64,000 bases of DNA from Chionoecetes opilio (GCA_016584305.1 JACEEZ010019044.1:173545-237544); one strand, 5' to 3'; shown: positions 11,190-24,027, numbered from the stretch's first letter. Numbers and translations: made by a program. Notes: generated by a model not told the origin, from the letters alone.

Positions 11190-14100
11190 TTTGTGTGTAT
11201 TTACCTAATTGTATTTACCTAGTTGTAACATACAGGAAAAGAGCTATGCTCGTACTGTCCCGTCTCCAAATCTACTATTATCCAGCTTGCCTTTGAAGTC
11301 CTGAATACTTCTTGCATTAATCACTTTTGCATCAAGGTTGTTCCAGGCTTCTATGCTTCTACAGTATATGGGAAGCTGTATTTTTTTATATCTCTATTGC
11401 ATGTTGTCCTTTTCAATTTCTTCTCATGACCTCTTGTACTTCTATCGTCCCACACAAACAGATCTTCTCGTCAATTTTTTCAAGACCCATTGATGTTTGA
11501 TGATACACTGCTATAAAATCTCCCCTTTCTCTTCTTTTCTCAAGTGTTGGGAGTTTTAGTATTGAAAGTCTTTCTTCATATGGTAAATCTCTCAGGCTTG
11601 GAGCCATTTTTGTGGCTGCTCTTTGTATTCTCTCAATCTTCCTTATATCCTTCTTATGTGGTGACCAAATCACGGGCCGCATATTCCCAAACCTTTGGGT
11701 CGAATCAAGAAGTTCAATTTCTTGATCTCTTTTCATCCAGATATTTGAATGCCATTCTATATTCCTCAGCAATGTTTATGTATCTCCTGTGATCTTGTTT
11801 ATATGCTTCTCTGGTGACAAATTGTCCGTTATCCATACTCCCAGATCTTTTTCGACCTTTGTTTTGATTATCCATTCATTTCCCATCGAATACTTTCCTC
11901 TCTGTCTCTTTTTGCTACTTCCCACTTCCATCACTTTACATTTTTTAGCATTAAACTCCATTTCCCATAGTTGACTCTATCCTCTCTGTTTCTTTTTGCT
12001 ACTGCCCACTTCCATCACTTTACACTTTTTAGCATTAAACTCCATTTCCCATAGTTGACTCCATCTGAAAATCTTATCTAGATCCTTTTGTAAGTCCTCA
12101 GTCCTTTTACTTTCTTTCCTTTTCTTAGTAATTTAGCATCATCAGCGAATAAACTCCCTATAACTATTTACTCCCTTTTGTCATATCATTTACATAGACC
12201 AAGAACATCAATGGGGCCAATCTGATCCTTGAGGAACTCCCCCTTACCCCCTGCACCATTTTGACTTCTGATTTTATTACTGTTCTCATCTCTCTGTTGC
12301 TCAAAAGTCTTCCATCCCCTTCAGCAAACCACCCTTCAATCCTCCTACATGTTCTAGCTTCCAGAGCAGTCTCTTATGAGGTACCTTGTCAAATGCCTTC
12401 TTTAGGTCCAAATATATGCAATCGACCCACCCCTCTCTTTCCGTGTCACATCGATCACTCTCGAGTAAAAGCTTAATAAATTCGTTGTAAAATGACATTC
12501 CTCCTCTAAATCCAAACTGGCCACCTGCGAGTGTGTTGTCTCTTCCAAATATTTCAACCATCTGTCCTTCACAATTTTTTTCACCACATTTTTGCCAATA
12601 CACTTGTTAATGATACTGGCCTGTAATTTTTGTGTTCTTCTTCGTCTCTTCCTTTGTTTAATTGGCACAATATTTGCCTTTTCCAATCAAGCAGGACTCT
12701 GCTCTCCTTGAGTGAACTCTCAATTACACTATGTAACTTTCCTGCTAGTTGGTTACTGCACTCTTTCATTATCCAGTTCGACACTCCATCTGACCCGGGG
12801 TTTTTCTCAACATCTTGACTTTCCATTAGCCTTTTAACTTCTATTATGTCTACTTTTATGTCTTCCATTATATTTTCTTTTGCTATTATATTTTTCGTTT
12901 AAATTCACTTTCTCTTGTAAAAACAGTCTGTAGTGTGTAAGCACTTATTCCATCACCTCAGCCTGTTGTAATGCATCTTCATACCCCTATGCCTTCTTAC
13001 CTTCAGCTTATCTATTCCTTCCTTGTTTTCATTTTTCCGTTAATATTCTATAGAAAAGTTTCAGTTCGTTCTTACATTTTTCAATTATATTCCTCTCATA
13101 GTTCTTTCTTCTTCTCTTCGGATTCTTACTATTCATTTTTTAGTTGTTTTGTACTTCTCCCAAAGGTTGATACCTCCCTTTTTTCCTCCAATATTCCATG
13201 TTTTTTTTTCTTTCTAGTCTTGCTAATTCACATATTTGTTTAAACCATTCATTTTTTTTTCTTTTCTCTGATAACTATCCTTGGAACATACTTTTATTCC
13301 TTCGGTGTAAATTCGGATGAACTCATCCCATTTGATCTGGGTACTCCTTGCTGCATGGAAACTACTCCAGTCTGTCTCCCGAAGAATGTTCTTAATCCGT
13401 CAAAGTCTGCTTTTTCCATAATTGTAAACTTCCTTTCTTGTTTCTTCTCTTCTTCCCTCTTTTTTGCTATCGTTTATTTCAAATTCAAAACAATGTACCA
13501 CCCCATGAGTCTTCTCCTCCTTCAGTATACCATTCTTCCCAGCAAAACTTCTTTTCAGTTAAAATCTCCCATCAAAATTATGTTCCCACTATTTTCCATC
13601 GTATTCTTTAAACATTTGCTTGTGTCTCTTATCATGTCTCCCTACCCCCTCTCTCCCCCAGGAATTTGTCTTAAGTGGAACGTATACGGGGTACTAAGTC
13701 TCATATTCTTCCTTTTTTCATCACCACTCTACCTCAACACCTCTGCCAAAACCTTCTCCTTTTTCCACATTTCCCTACTACCACAGCCTTCCCTTTTTTA
13801 ACACCATTACACCACCTCCCCTTTTTTCTGATTTCTGTTTCGCTCCTCCAAATTTTTATTGACCCTCCCCAACTGGCAATCCTCAGAATCACTCAGCTTC
13901 GTTTCTACTAGACCTAAAATGTCCTGGTTTCTTGGCTCTCAGGTAAATCGTTTCCTTCGTTAATGTTGACACTAGCCCATAATATTTGTGTACGATACCT
14001 GCCATCCTTTTTCATTTTTTCCTTTTGGACTGTCTTCTCTCATTCTTTTCTTTTAGATACCCTTCCTTCGTTTTTGGTCTAAAATTCTCCAATAGAAAAT

Positions 14101-14965
14101 TTCCCGTTTTTTCCTCTTCCGTTCTCAATTCGTTTTTTTTCTTTGGCTTCTTAAACAGTACATTCAACTGGCTCTTTCTTCCCATTCATATCTTTTATTA
14201 TCCATATTTTCTTATTTCTTCTGTCTTTGCCAGTTTCCATTTCCTTAGACAATATATCTAGTGCTGTAGTTTGTGACCTAAACCCTTTAAATTTTAAGGG
14301 GCGGGCCCCTCACTCTTCATATTTCCCTTACCTATGTATTTCTTCTATTTCTTCTTCTACCTCCGTATTTTCTTCTACTACTTTAAATATTTCTTTTGAC
14401 ACTTTCTTTTCTTCCTCTTCTCTTAAGCTTTTCTTGGGCAGCACGTTTTCCTTCAAACCAAAAATGATGACACATTTCTTTTCGTCCACCGTATCTCTTA
14501 CTAAATTTTCCTTTTGTTTGATTACTTTTACTACATTTTTGGTCAGATTTTTCTTTTCATTTTCTTGACCTTCTATTATCTGACGTAAGCTTTCATGGTC
14601 TTTTTCTTTTTCTATCTTCCATGTCTTTCTTTCATCTTTCATTTCCTCTTGTGCCATTTTCCATTTCTTATGTACTGCATACATTTCTGCGTGCATTTTC
14701 TCTACCTTATTTCTCGTCTTGTTTTTTATTTAATTCATCCACTATTTTTTTAAATAGTATTATTATCCATTTCCAGTTTGAACACTTTCTTTTCCATCTT
14801 ATCTAATTTGTCCATTAGATCGTGTACCACACTTTCCAGCATTAAGACTCTTCTCTGGTTCATTTTCAGCCCTAATATGTCTTTTTCCTTGGTATCAAAA
14901 CCATTGAACGGTGTTTTGGCGGGAGTTTCCATCCTTGTTTACGTTTGTCACTTCCTATTTTTTCA
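11190..14965 (-). mobile_element. Nearly full-length LINE (family B, CR1/L2-like)
   Basis: The order on the minus strand is: start M-E-T-P-A-K-T-P-F-N-G at 14932; a coiled-coil-like Lys/Glu-rich segment; V-I-I-F-G-L-K-E-N near 14470; an A/G-rich endonuclease-size stretch; polymerase motifs (N-Y-R-P-V-S-L-T-S near 12610; K-A-F-D-K-V-P-H-K-R near 12395; F-A-D-D near 12148); and a C-terminus with E-K-R-R-E-R-G-D-F-I. The 3' end has the tandem unit aattgtatttacct. Several frameshifts and a local 84-base duplication break the ORF. The element is on the same strand as the host gene. Confidence 0.82.
11895..12062. repeat. 84-bp tandem duplication inside the LINE
   Basis: tccatcactttaca and the following 40 bases recur exactly 84 bases apart (about 11931 and 12015). 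The duplicated part encodes the segment just after F-A-D-D. Confidence 0.85.
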
Positions 14966-14994
14966 CTTTTTTTAGGCTAATCATATGGAGACGG

Positions 14995-15310
14995 GACTAT
15001 GTGTATTTGCCTAGTTGTAACATACAGGAAAAGAGCTATGCTCGGACTGTCCCGTCTCCAAATCTACTATTATCCAGTTTGCCTTTGAAGTCCTGAATAC
15101 TTCTTGCATTAATCACTTTTGCATCAAGGTTGTTCCAGGCTTCTATGCTTCTATACGGGAAGCTGTATTTGTTTAGATCCCTCTTGCATGTTGTCCTTTT
15201 CAATTTCTTCTCATGACCTCTTGTACTTCTGTCGTCCCACACAAACAGATCTTCTCTATCAATTTTTTCCAGACCCCTTGATCTATCCACTGCTATAAAA
15301 TCTCCCCCCC
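14995..15310 (-). mobile_element. Family B LINE, 3' fragment
   Basis: The minus-strand frame reads W-N-N-L-D-A-K-V-I-N-A-R-S-I-Q-D-F and ends F-G-D-G-T-V-R-A, as in the copy at 54621-54775. It lies directly next to the 5' end of the larger copy and is cut off by a microsatellite. Confidence 0.85.
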
Positions 15311-15311
15311 C

Positions 15312-15360
<49 letters not shown>

Positions 15361-15373
15361 GCGCCGGGGGTGG

Positions 15374-15405
<32 letters not shown>

Positions 15406-15421
15406 TGTGTGTGTGTGTGTG
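15306..15421. repeat. (GT)n and (GTGC)n microsatellite
   Basis: C-run, then GT repeats, a gcggcgccggggg interruption, GTGC tetranucleotides and GT again. Confidence 0.95.
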
Positions 15422-15504
15422 CAAATGGTGTAGCCAATAATATTGTTTGTAAATATCTATAATTAAAGTACATAATTTTAATTTTACATCATGTATATTC
15501 CTCA

Positions 15505-15508
<4 letters not shown>

Positions 15509-15584
<76 letters not shown>

Positions 15585-15606
15585 AAGAGGGGAGAGAGAG
15601 AGGGAG

Positions 15607-15652
<46 letters not shown>
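15509..15652. repeat. (GA)n microsatellite
   Basis: About 140 bases of GA repeats with a few G-run interruptions. Confidence 0.95.
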
Positions 15653-15654
<2 letters not shown>

Positions 15655-16762
15655 GTGAGATGGTCCCCGTGGGAATAACAACAACCCAGGGGAAGGAGGA
15701 GGAATGCATGGTCCAGACTTTGATTGGGAAGGAAGAGGGATGGGGTAGTCAAGAGAATATGAACGATAATTTATTGGAAAATACGAAAAGGAAATGGAAG
15801 GAGATGATCCGAGCCCCGCGTGTATGCAAATTTTGTGGAGTCACTGTACCCTTCCAGCTCCCACGGGATTAACATCGTTCTCTGATTATAACGAGAAGAA
15901 CTGTACATACGTTCATGTTTGTACATATAAGTGTAAAAACAATAGGACGTGTTCAATACAACACACTGATTATATCAGCCGTGTCAAGATAAATAGGTGT
16001 GAAAACCTCCTGACGCCCATAACAATACCACCACCTCTAGCCCTTCACGGGCATTCTCGATCACGTTGACCACTTCGGATAACAAGACATTGCAGTATTG
16101 ATTAAGCCTACAACTAATTCAACTCTACTATCCACCGATAAGTATCCTAGTTAGTTAACTAGTTGGGGTATTGTGTCGGGATGAGATAGACGATGGATTT
16201 TGTATAGGTAAGACCTGAAATTAATATATATTTTTGTGACATAAATCTTCACAATTGCCTTGCTGATGAATTTGACAGTCGGCATGGTAATCGTAGCATT
16301 AAACTGCACTAAATATATTGCTGCCCAATGTAAACCGTATCATCAGCATTGTGTCTAATGTAGCAATTGCATGCCCATGTCTGAAAACCATAGCTATTCG
16401 TCTACAGTATATTCCATGTATGAGATTATAGGTACTTATCAGACATTTTTGTTGATGTGCATTGTATAAACTGCCATATGTTTTGCATATTAATTGTTCA
16501 GTAAGTTTGATATTATGCTTATTGGTTAATATCTTTTCTTTTCAATAAAACGTACCTGAGAGCATGGATTTTCACATTTCCAGCTAAGATTATACTCACC
16601 AAGCAGAGAAAATGGATCCGAGACTCTCAGATGAACTTTCAGTCAATTCCTCTCCAATTAGGCCTCATACCGACCCTGGAAACTGCTCAACTTTCAACTC
16701 CCGCCTGCGCCACCACGGGCGAGGGCCAACCATCACAGCCCTCGAGGGAACCTTCAGCACAC
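15653..16762. other. Unassigned interior of the composite
   Basis: I see no transposase motif and no gene here. Confidence 0.4.
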
Positions 16763-16790
16763 GCGCACACACACACACACACACACACAC

Positions 16791-16868
<78 letters not shown>
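16763..16868. repeat. (AC)n followed by a long A tract
   Basis: About 66 bases of AC repeat run into about 40 A residues. This may be the tail of a small retroposed sequence upstream (16620-16760). Confidence 0.9.
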
Positions 16869-16870
<2 letters not shown>

Positions 16871-17084
16871 CCCACAAATCAGAGTGAAACTCAGGGAGAT
16901 AATGCGCGAGTCGGCATGGTAAGAATCTAGGACTCGGCGCGAAACTCGCGGATCATGAAACTCGCATAGCGTGAAACTCGGGAGGGTACTGTATATTTTC
17001 TTTTCACTAGTTTTTATATATTTTTATGAAGTTTTGACACTTAAAAATATATATATTTTTTTTATATATATAAATCTGATCACT

Positions 17085-17310
17085 TATCCAGAGCAGCAGG
17101 AGTTGTGCTTATATGGCCTGAGGGGGTGTTCTTAGTCACAGAAGTGGGCTTCTGGGTCACTGTCGCCAGCCCCGGCCACGCCCCCTGCTGTGCCAACTCC
17201 TCTTATTCCTCAAGTTTCATGAAGTGCTTGTGGTCCGTGCTTACAAGTTTCATTAGTTCTTTAAGGTCATTAAGCTTTTCCTTGGAGTGCTACTGCCTAA
17301 GAGTACTTAA
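17085..17310 (-). pseudogene. Hydrophilic open stretch with one stop, unidentified
   Basis: The minus frame has K-E-K-L-N-D-L-K-E-L-M-K-L-V-S-T, a TAA, then E-E-L-A-Q-Q-G-A-W-P-G-L-A and a Thr/Pro-rich end at a TGA. Composition is protein-like, but I recognise no family. The strand is that of the host gene, but no good splice sites bound it. Confidence 0.25.
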
Positions 17311-17384
17311 GAATGAGGTGAATGTTTACTTAGCTACATAACGAGATAGCTAGTGACGAGACCTTTACACCGGTGGATTTAAAA

Positions 17385-17480
17385 ATGGACTGCGCTGTGA
17401 TTGGCTGAGAGAGGCGGGGCGTCAGCGAGCGCTCCCATTGGTTCAGACGCAGGCCCGTGTAGCTCTCATAGATCGGACAT
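17385..17480. promoter_or_regulatory. CCAAT/GC-box cluster
   Basis: gattggctgagag, gaggcggggc and ccattggttc occur within about 55 bases, so two inverted CCAAT boxes flank a GC box. This arrangement is promoter-like. No transcript start can be assigned. Confidence 0.3.
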
Positions 17481-17559
17481 TCTCGCACCCCTGTCAGCCG
17501 CGGGCCCCCTTGACTCTCACAGATCAAACATTACCTCGAACGTCTAAGAGCGCAGAAAA

Positions 17560-18519
17560 TAACTTTGGTTGTGTGATCCATTCATACACCCTCTGATGCA
17601 CATTGATTTTTCCTTGACAGGCCAACTATACAATCTGGAAAGATAGAGCGCTGTTGATGCCTAGTCTAAAAAGACACTAACCAATAACTCAAAACCGATT
17701 AAAAATAGCGCGCACTGACCCCTTTGGTTCTCAGCACGCCTACATACATACAATTCATTTCCACTTTTTTCACATCTCATATCAAATGACTTCTTTCTGA
17801 TATTGCCGAATCGCTCGAGCCGAATGTAGCCGGATACTAGAATAGACGGATATAAAGCGAGAGCTCCACTGCCTGCCTAGAACTTATTTATTCTTGCACG
17901 AGTAGGAACAATGAGTGTGGAAAGATATTTTCCACAAAAAATGCTTTTTTAACTTGCCCCGATCTAAACCTCAACCCGAAACCATGCATGCTCTTAGCGA
18001 AAGATACCCAGCTAACACAATCATACGATACTTATCAGATGAATAGGAGGCGTTGTTGGATATGAAGGCTTGATCAATACTGCATGAACATGGCCCACTC
18101 GGTGGCGCCCGGCGTGAATCAGAGCCAAAGGTGACCGACAGAGCTTTGAAGTGTTTGCGTTTGAGGCGTCAGGGGGGTTATCAACACACGAGCTGGCCCC
18201 GGATCTTCTCTGTGTTGAAAATTTAAACCCAACATCCTTTGGTTTAACTTATATATACAAATGGATAATATGCCTCACATTAGGGTGATCCCAAGATCAT
18301 AGAGGGAATGAAACATGTTTTTTCATTGCTGTAGTTTTACTCTTGTTCACACATGCCCATAACAAGAGTCCTTGAACTTAGATAATATCGCGAGAATATT
18401 AGGGCCGGTCTGCCCGACAAACTGAACAATTTCTAATAACACTTCAAAAAAACGAAAAAACTCAAAACATTCCCACATTTAGCAATGAAACTATAAAATA
18501 GGGAAACAAAACAGACAGC
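17560..18519. other. Intron sequence, nothing identified
   Basis: No repeat, exon or conserved frame was recognised. Confidence 0.4.
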
Positions 18520-21080
18520 TTTTCATTGTATTCCATTCAGAAAGCTTCTATGTAGAGTCCTCCTCTTTCCGCCCCACAGATTTCCGCAGGGCCGTGGACA
18601 ACTGGAGACTGAGGTACTTCTCCTGCCTGCCAGGCCGACTTCGCTAGGACCCCAGAGTAGCGCTGGACTTTTTTTCCCCTGTGTTTTTCTTTTTTTCTTT
18701 TTTTTTCCTTTTTTCCTTTTTTTTTTTTTTTCAAGGCGCATGTCCCCAGCTCCGCCGGCGCATCGTTGACACTGCGAGGCCAAGTGCCCCCTTGATGCTG
18801 TTTCCGCAAGCAGCCTTGACATACTGTTCCGATCCTCTACCACAATGCCGGCGTCCTTTGCCAGGATGCCCTCGCTCACACGTCTGAGTTTCTGAAAGAA
18901 GGACCGTGCTCTCCGAAGCCTGACGAAGGGACGAGAGCCGGAGGAAGACCATCGTCATCTTTTTCCCTCCAATCGCTTGAGTTCTTCTTCGAGAGCGGGC
19001 GTTGCTCCAATGCCCTTGAACCATCATGCTGTCCTTCCTCCTCCACATCAATCCTTGCGTCGAAGAAGCAGCTCCCGCCGTTTTCCTCGGGAAATTGGTC
19101 CCACAGGTGGCGTCGCAGGGCCTTGTTACTAGCTGCCTTGCGCCCAACGGTTGGTCAGCGCGTTATAGTCTTAAGGATCTCGAGGAAGAGCACGTCGTTC
19201 AACGGAGCTTTCACAGCAGATCGGTGCCCTCATGCCATGCTTGCAGTACACCAGCAGCAACGAAGAGCGGCCACTCGTTCCCCTCGGCCTTCTGCTCGAC
19301 CAGGCCCCCCCTCCCCCCTGTCAGCGACAGCTGGGATTTTCAGCAATCTGAAGCTTGAGGCACAGTAGATGGCCTTGGCCATCCACCGGTGCTCTGATGG
19401 AGAGACTCCAGGACGAGGGAATGAGTTTGCCCAGCCTGGAACCTTCACCACCGAGACAGGTAGGAGAGATGAGCCAAGTTCTTTGATAGTCCTTCCCCTG
19501 GGATGCGTCTTCGACATCCAGCAAGCGGGGGGGGTAATCCTTCAGTGAAGGCCAATGTGTCGTCCTTCAGCACTTGCCTGGCAGTGTCATGCGTGCGCGA
19601 AGAAACTCTACGAGGTCCTCCGATGAATTTCCACCGTCCTTCTCTGCGAGGAATCCACGAAGACATCGATCCACGGAGTCGTTTGAAGCATTCCAATGTC
19701 AGGACCAGAGGAAGAGCCGAGGCCTGGCTTCCCGAAGACATCCTTGAGGCATACACACTCGTGGACATCGATGGCGGCAGGCCAACAAAGCAAGCTTCAG
19801 TCCGTAGTTCTTGCTCAATCCGATGCAAGCACCTTGCAGCATGCCAGTGAGTCAAAGCCGTGGCATGTCGAAACAGAAGGCGATGATCTTAGCTCCGACG
19901 CCCCGCTTCGATCCACCTACCTCAAGAACCACTGCCAGCCCAGATTTCTGCCATTCGAATCCGAGCTTGCCCGGGACCCCAAGAAGCGAACCTTTTTTTT
20001 TTTTTTTCCGGCGCTCCATCTTCCGTGAGGAGGACGGCGATGCGTCCTCCGGCTATCGCCAGAGAGGGGACGGCGAGGAGTTTCTCCGATCCCAATGAGG
20101 ACCATACATCTCCAAGGTAGCTCCTGGTTTCCGCATGCTTCAACGATACTACTCTCGGACCGGGAACTGACCACCTCTACTCCCCACGCAATTCGTGCTC
20201 GAATGGAAACCGATTAGCCTACTACGAGACCGGGAGGGGGACAAACTGCCCCTCACTCCCACATGAAACTCCCTCCCCAATTCAAGACAGAATGAATTGC
20301 AGCGGCTAGCTGCGAACGTTGACGTTGCACTTAGCGCCACCGACAATTCTCTCTGAATTCCCTAATGTTGCAAATGCATGGGCTTTAAGATCCCTTCCAC
20401 GGAAGAGTAGGAAAGTAGGAGATAGCAGAGTGCGGAAAGGTAGAGCAGTAAGCAGTAAAAAATAAACAGACAGGTAGACGAACTACCTTGCTCCTCGTTC
20501 ATTCCACAGTCGCCCGTTGTTAGGAGAGGAGGAGAGAGTGTGCCGAGGTCGAGATTCTTGGAGGTCATACTGCTTGCAAAATATCCTCTCCATACGAGGT
20601 TTTATCCACACTTTTTTTTTTTGTTTTTATCGGCCGGGGGGCATGTCCTTTGTTCTTGTTCTTCTTGAGCGTCATTGTAAGCTTTTACCATCTTGCACAG
20701 CTCGCTGCCGGCGTGCTAGTACGTCAGTGTCAAGAATCCCGTGCGCGACGACCAGAAGGGGAGAACCTCCTCCACCACTGCCTTCCTCCCTGCCTCCTCC
20801 TTTTTTTCCCCTTTTTATTTTTTTTTTTTTCCTGTCTTTCTTTTCTGCCTCCGCTCGCACGTCTTCCCCATAATCCCCGGTCGATGCGCTGAGTAGAGCG
20901 GAGGAGGACGCTGACTCCTTACGATGCGCTAGCGCGCGCTCCGGTGATTTCATCGATTGCGAGCCTGTTAGATCAGCAAAGATACTAGCGCTCATTGTTG
21001 CCATGTTGATAACTGAGGGCACGAGAAAAAAAGTGGAAATATAGAAAATCCTGAATATCGAGTCACGTCCACTCAAATGT
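18520..21080 (-). other. GC-rich coding-like block, unidentified
   Basis: This 2.5-kb block is clearly more GC-rich and CpG-rich than its surroundings and has almost no shared repeats. On the minus strand, long open stretches with protein-like composition run in relay. A methionine start lies at about 20999 in a good context. Breaks fall at poly-T tracts (about 18670-18730, 19992-20007, 20611-20622, 20820-20830) and at single stops. I recognise no domain. Candidates are a decayed large-DNA-virus insertion (nimavirus-like sequences are known in decapod genomes), an old retroelement, or a host processed copy. This is inference only. Confidence 0.35.
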
Positions 21081-22379
21081 GTACTTGTCGGACCCCTAAA
21101 TATTACTCAATTCGCCAAATTTCAACGCAATACTGTGTTACTATGAGAGACCGAAAAAACACACTGAGCGTGCAACATTTCAAAACTTTTGCCCATATTT
21201 GCGGACACCCTAAGCTACATCAGCAATTTGATCGGACAAGACTAGCAAGACATCGTTACTAACGTGGCGAATCGGGAGTGTTTTTCTATATGAATTGCTT
21301 CCGGCGCAGAAATGAGCCGCCACGAATACCGTAATTTACGAGCTTGCCTAGACACTGATCTGGAAGACGCACCTGATTTTGCCGAAAGAAATTTCTCCTG
21401 TGCAAAAAACTAAAAAAAACAGACCACCCAAAAGTGACTTGTCACGCATATACAGTCATCTTTCACACAAGAACACACATCACTATTCATTATACTTCAT
21501 TCAGCATCTAGCTACGATACCGCCAGTTTGATTTTCTAGATTGGATGACGATAGCTATAAGTAAATCGTCTGTTGAGATGGCTGCAACATGCTACACTGC
21601 CAAGGTGGGACCGCGGCGAGAAATGAAAACAAACGCCGGACCCCGTGAGCGGTAGTCGCAGCTAGCGTGCGCTAGCCGGTGTGGCGATCAGCTGAGTCTG
21701 CTTTGTCATCCTGAGTGTAAACACCCTTTCAATGACCTGCCGTAGCCTCACTATGTTGACTGCCTACCTGTGCCCTTTCCCCCCCTCCCCTCCATTATGT
21801 GTTGAATTTGGTTCTCCTTGTATGATGGTACTATTTGTGATGGCCGCAATGTACATCGGATACCAACTTCATAATACTATGTAACAAAGTCCTTATACAC
21901 GGAATGGCTGTTGCCCGCCCAATCTGCCGACAGGCGCAATGAGCTTCCGCCAGTACAGCAGCTAAACATCACAGCCGTGAAGACATATACTAGTTGATGT
22001 GAATGTCTTATGCGTATTCAAAATATTGTAACAGTTAAGTACTGAGGTGACATCATATAAGCAGGCTGAATGAATAGGTACTAAGCCTAACCTCCTACAA
22101 CATTCGTCTTAGGAAGACGGCATGAGCGCGTTTTTTCAGGATATTTTGAATGGAGAAAAAATGCGTCTTAAAGCCGTCAAATTACAGTACGTACCTGCGA
22201 TGTGTCCCACGTATCTAGCGGCAAATATTATGACGACTGCTATAATGACAGTCGTTACATAATTAAGGTGATAATGATAGGTGATCATGGTTAAAACCAC
22301 CCCCCCAGGAATGTTCATTATCATATCGTAATACTTATAGTTTAAAACATTTACTTTGATTACCTTAACTTTTACTAAA
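21081..22379. other. Intron sequence, nothing identified
   Basis: A CpG-rich part at 21600-21720 and a hAT-like terminal motif near 22150-22190 (atgcgtcttaaagccg) are visible. I see no gene. Confidence 0.4.
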
Positions 22380-23930
22380 GGTCATTAAAGATGCAAGGAG
22401 GTTGTATAGTGAAGCGTTAGTGCACATTTTTAGGAAATCGGTTGAGATAGGAGGCGCGATGTGCCATATATTGTGGAGGAAAGGAAATAGTTGCTTCTCC
22501 ATATTAAGCAAGGGAGCACAGAGGACTAAAGATCAAATATCGACCGTTAAGTCACGTGGTCAGTAAATTATTGGAATCTCTTATGCTTCCCCCAAAACAT
22601 TAGAGAGCATTAGATAAAGATAGTTGGATCAATGATTCAACACATGGATTCGACCAAGGGTAGGTCATGCCTCTCACCAAGTTTATTGAGTTTATAGCCG
22701 AAAGTTTTTTATCGACCGGCAAATATAGGAAGGATTGACATAATATATCTGACTTTTAGAACAGGCCATTTTGACACAGTCCACCACACGAGCCAGACTC
22801 TCTAAATAAGGTCTAGGGCTCATGCGATTAGATGGCGAGGTTCTGTACATTAGGATCAGAGCTTGCGCTAAGAATATATAGGCCCAACAAAGGCCGTTAA
22901 CAATCATAATGGTTCCTAAATCTGAATGAAGACGACTGCGTGCAAGTGGAGTTCCACAGGCGGGTCGGTTTGTTGGACGTCCATTATATTTTTAAATTTA
23001 TATCAACGGTCTTAGCGATAGTGGGCATAGACAGTGATATCAGCAAGTTTGCTGATGATACTAAGGTAGGTAGATTTTTGGATCACAGTCTGATGTAAAA
23101 CTATTGCAGGGAGACTTAGATAAACTTAACGAGTGGGCAGTCAGATGCAGAGGGAAATTTTAATATTGATAAATGCACGTTATGAATGTTGGTAGAAAAA
23201 ACCCTGGTAATAGATACACCATAAGCAATGTATGGGCTGAAAGATCAGAAGGTGGAAAAGATTTGGGAGTGAGGGTGACCCCAGACCTCGACCTAGGAAA
23301 CAATGTATTGAGGCCAGAAATAGAGCTAATAGAGTATTAGGATTCATTACCAGAAGTGTTAAAACTAGAGTGCGGAAGTTATTCTAAAGCTTTATCTGGC
23401 TCTAGTCAGGCCTCACCTAGACTAGCGGTCAGTTTTGGTCTCCATATTACAGGATGGATATAGCCTTGTTAGAAAGTGCAGAGAAGGATGACCAAAATGA
23501 TACAAGGGATGCGCAACTTAGTTATGAGAGGAGATGAAGTTATTAAAATACACTCACTCGAGAGATGCAGAGTAAGGGGCAATCTGATAGAAGTTTTTAA
23601 GTGGATAAAGGGTTTTAATAAAGGAGAGGTAGGAAAGTTCTTACAGCTTTTAACCAGGGTAGACAAGAAGTAACGGATTCAAGCTGGAAAAACGTAGATA
23701 GAAAGGAAATAGGGAAACTGGTTAACAAATAGGGTGGTGAATGAATGGGAAAGGTCTCCAGTAGACAGGTAGTTAGTGCTGAGTCATTAGGGAGCTTTAA
23801 AGAGGGGCTGGATAGGTTCATGGATGGGGATCAAAGGTGGATGTAGGTAGTGTTAGGTGATAGGAACTACCACGTGTAGGCCTCGCGGCCTCTTGTAGCT
23901 TCCTTATTTTTTTCTGTTTTTCTTATGTAA
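22380..23930 (+). mobile_element. LINE (CR1/L2-like), decayed reverse transcriptase
   Basis: The plus strand reads, with many stops, G-F-D-Q-G-R-S-C-L near 22640 and S-K-F-A-D-D-T-K-V-G near 23045, the polymerase catalytic motif. The C-terminal block Q-R-R-M-T-K-M-I-Q-G-M follows at 23476. It ends with the ggcctcgcggcctcttgtagcttcc 3' region shared with 1735-2440. The copy is 5' truncated and non-functional. It runs antisense to the host gene. Confidence 0.82.
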
Positions 23931-23944
23931 TCTTCTACCCCATT

Positions 23945-23984
23945 ACCATTATACATATATATAATATATATATATCATATATAT

Positions 23985-24026
<42 letters not shown>

Positions 24027-24027
24027 T
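23945..24027. repeat. AT microsatellite
   Basis: Alternating A/T tract into which the Tc1-like element is inserted. Confidence 0.9.

Larger units (their letters stand above)
11054..16991. mobile_element. Composite with long terminal inverted repeats enclosing LINEs
   Basis: The left end after TA (CAGTACCCTCCCGAGTTTCA at 11054) and the right end before TA at 16992-16993 are near-perfect inverted repeats of about 55 bases containing repeated gagtttcgc-type motifs. The ends are those of a pogo-like MITE. Its 5.9-kb interior consists of two family-B LINE copies, microsatellites and about 0.9 kb of unassigned sequence. It was most plausibly a short MITE that later received LINE insertions. Confidence 0.75.

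Noticed and set aside
13000..14280. Many plus-strand frames rich in Phe, Ser and Leu
   Set aside because: The plus strand is T/C-rich there because a LINE with A/G-rich codons is on the minus strand.
15293..15752. Frames rich in Ser-Leu or Thr-His
   Set aside because: They come from the (GA)n and (GT)n microsatellites.
16612..16930. Frames ending in long Lys or Phe runs
   Set aside because: They are the (AC)n and poly-A tracts read in various frames.
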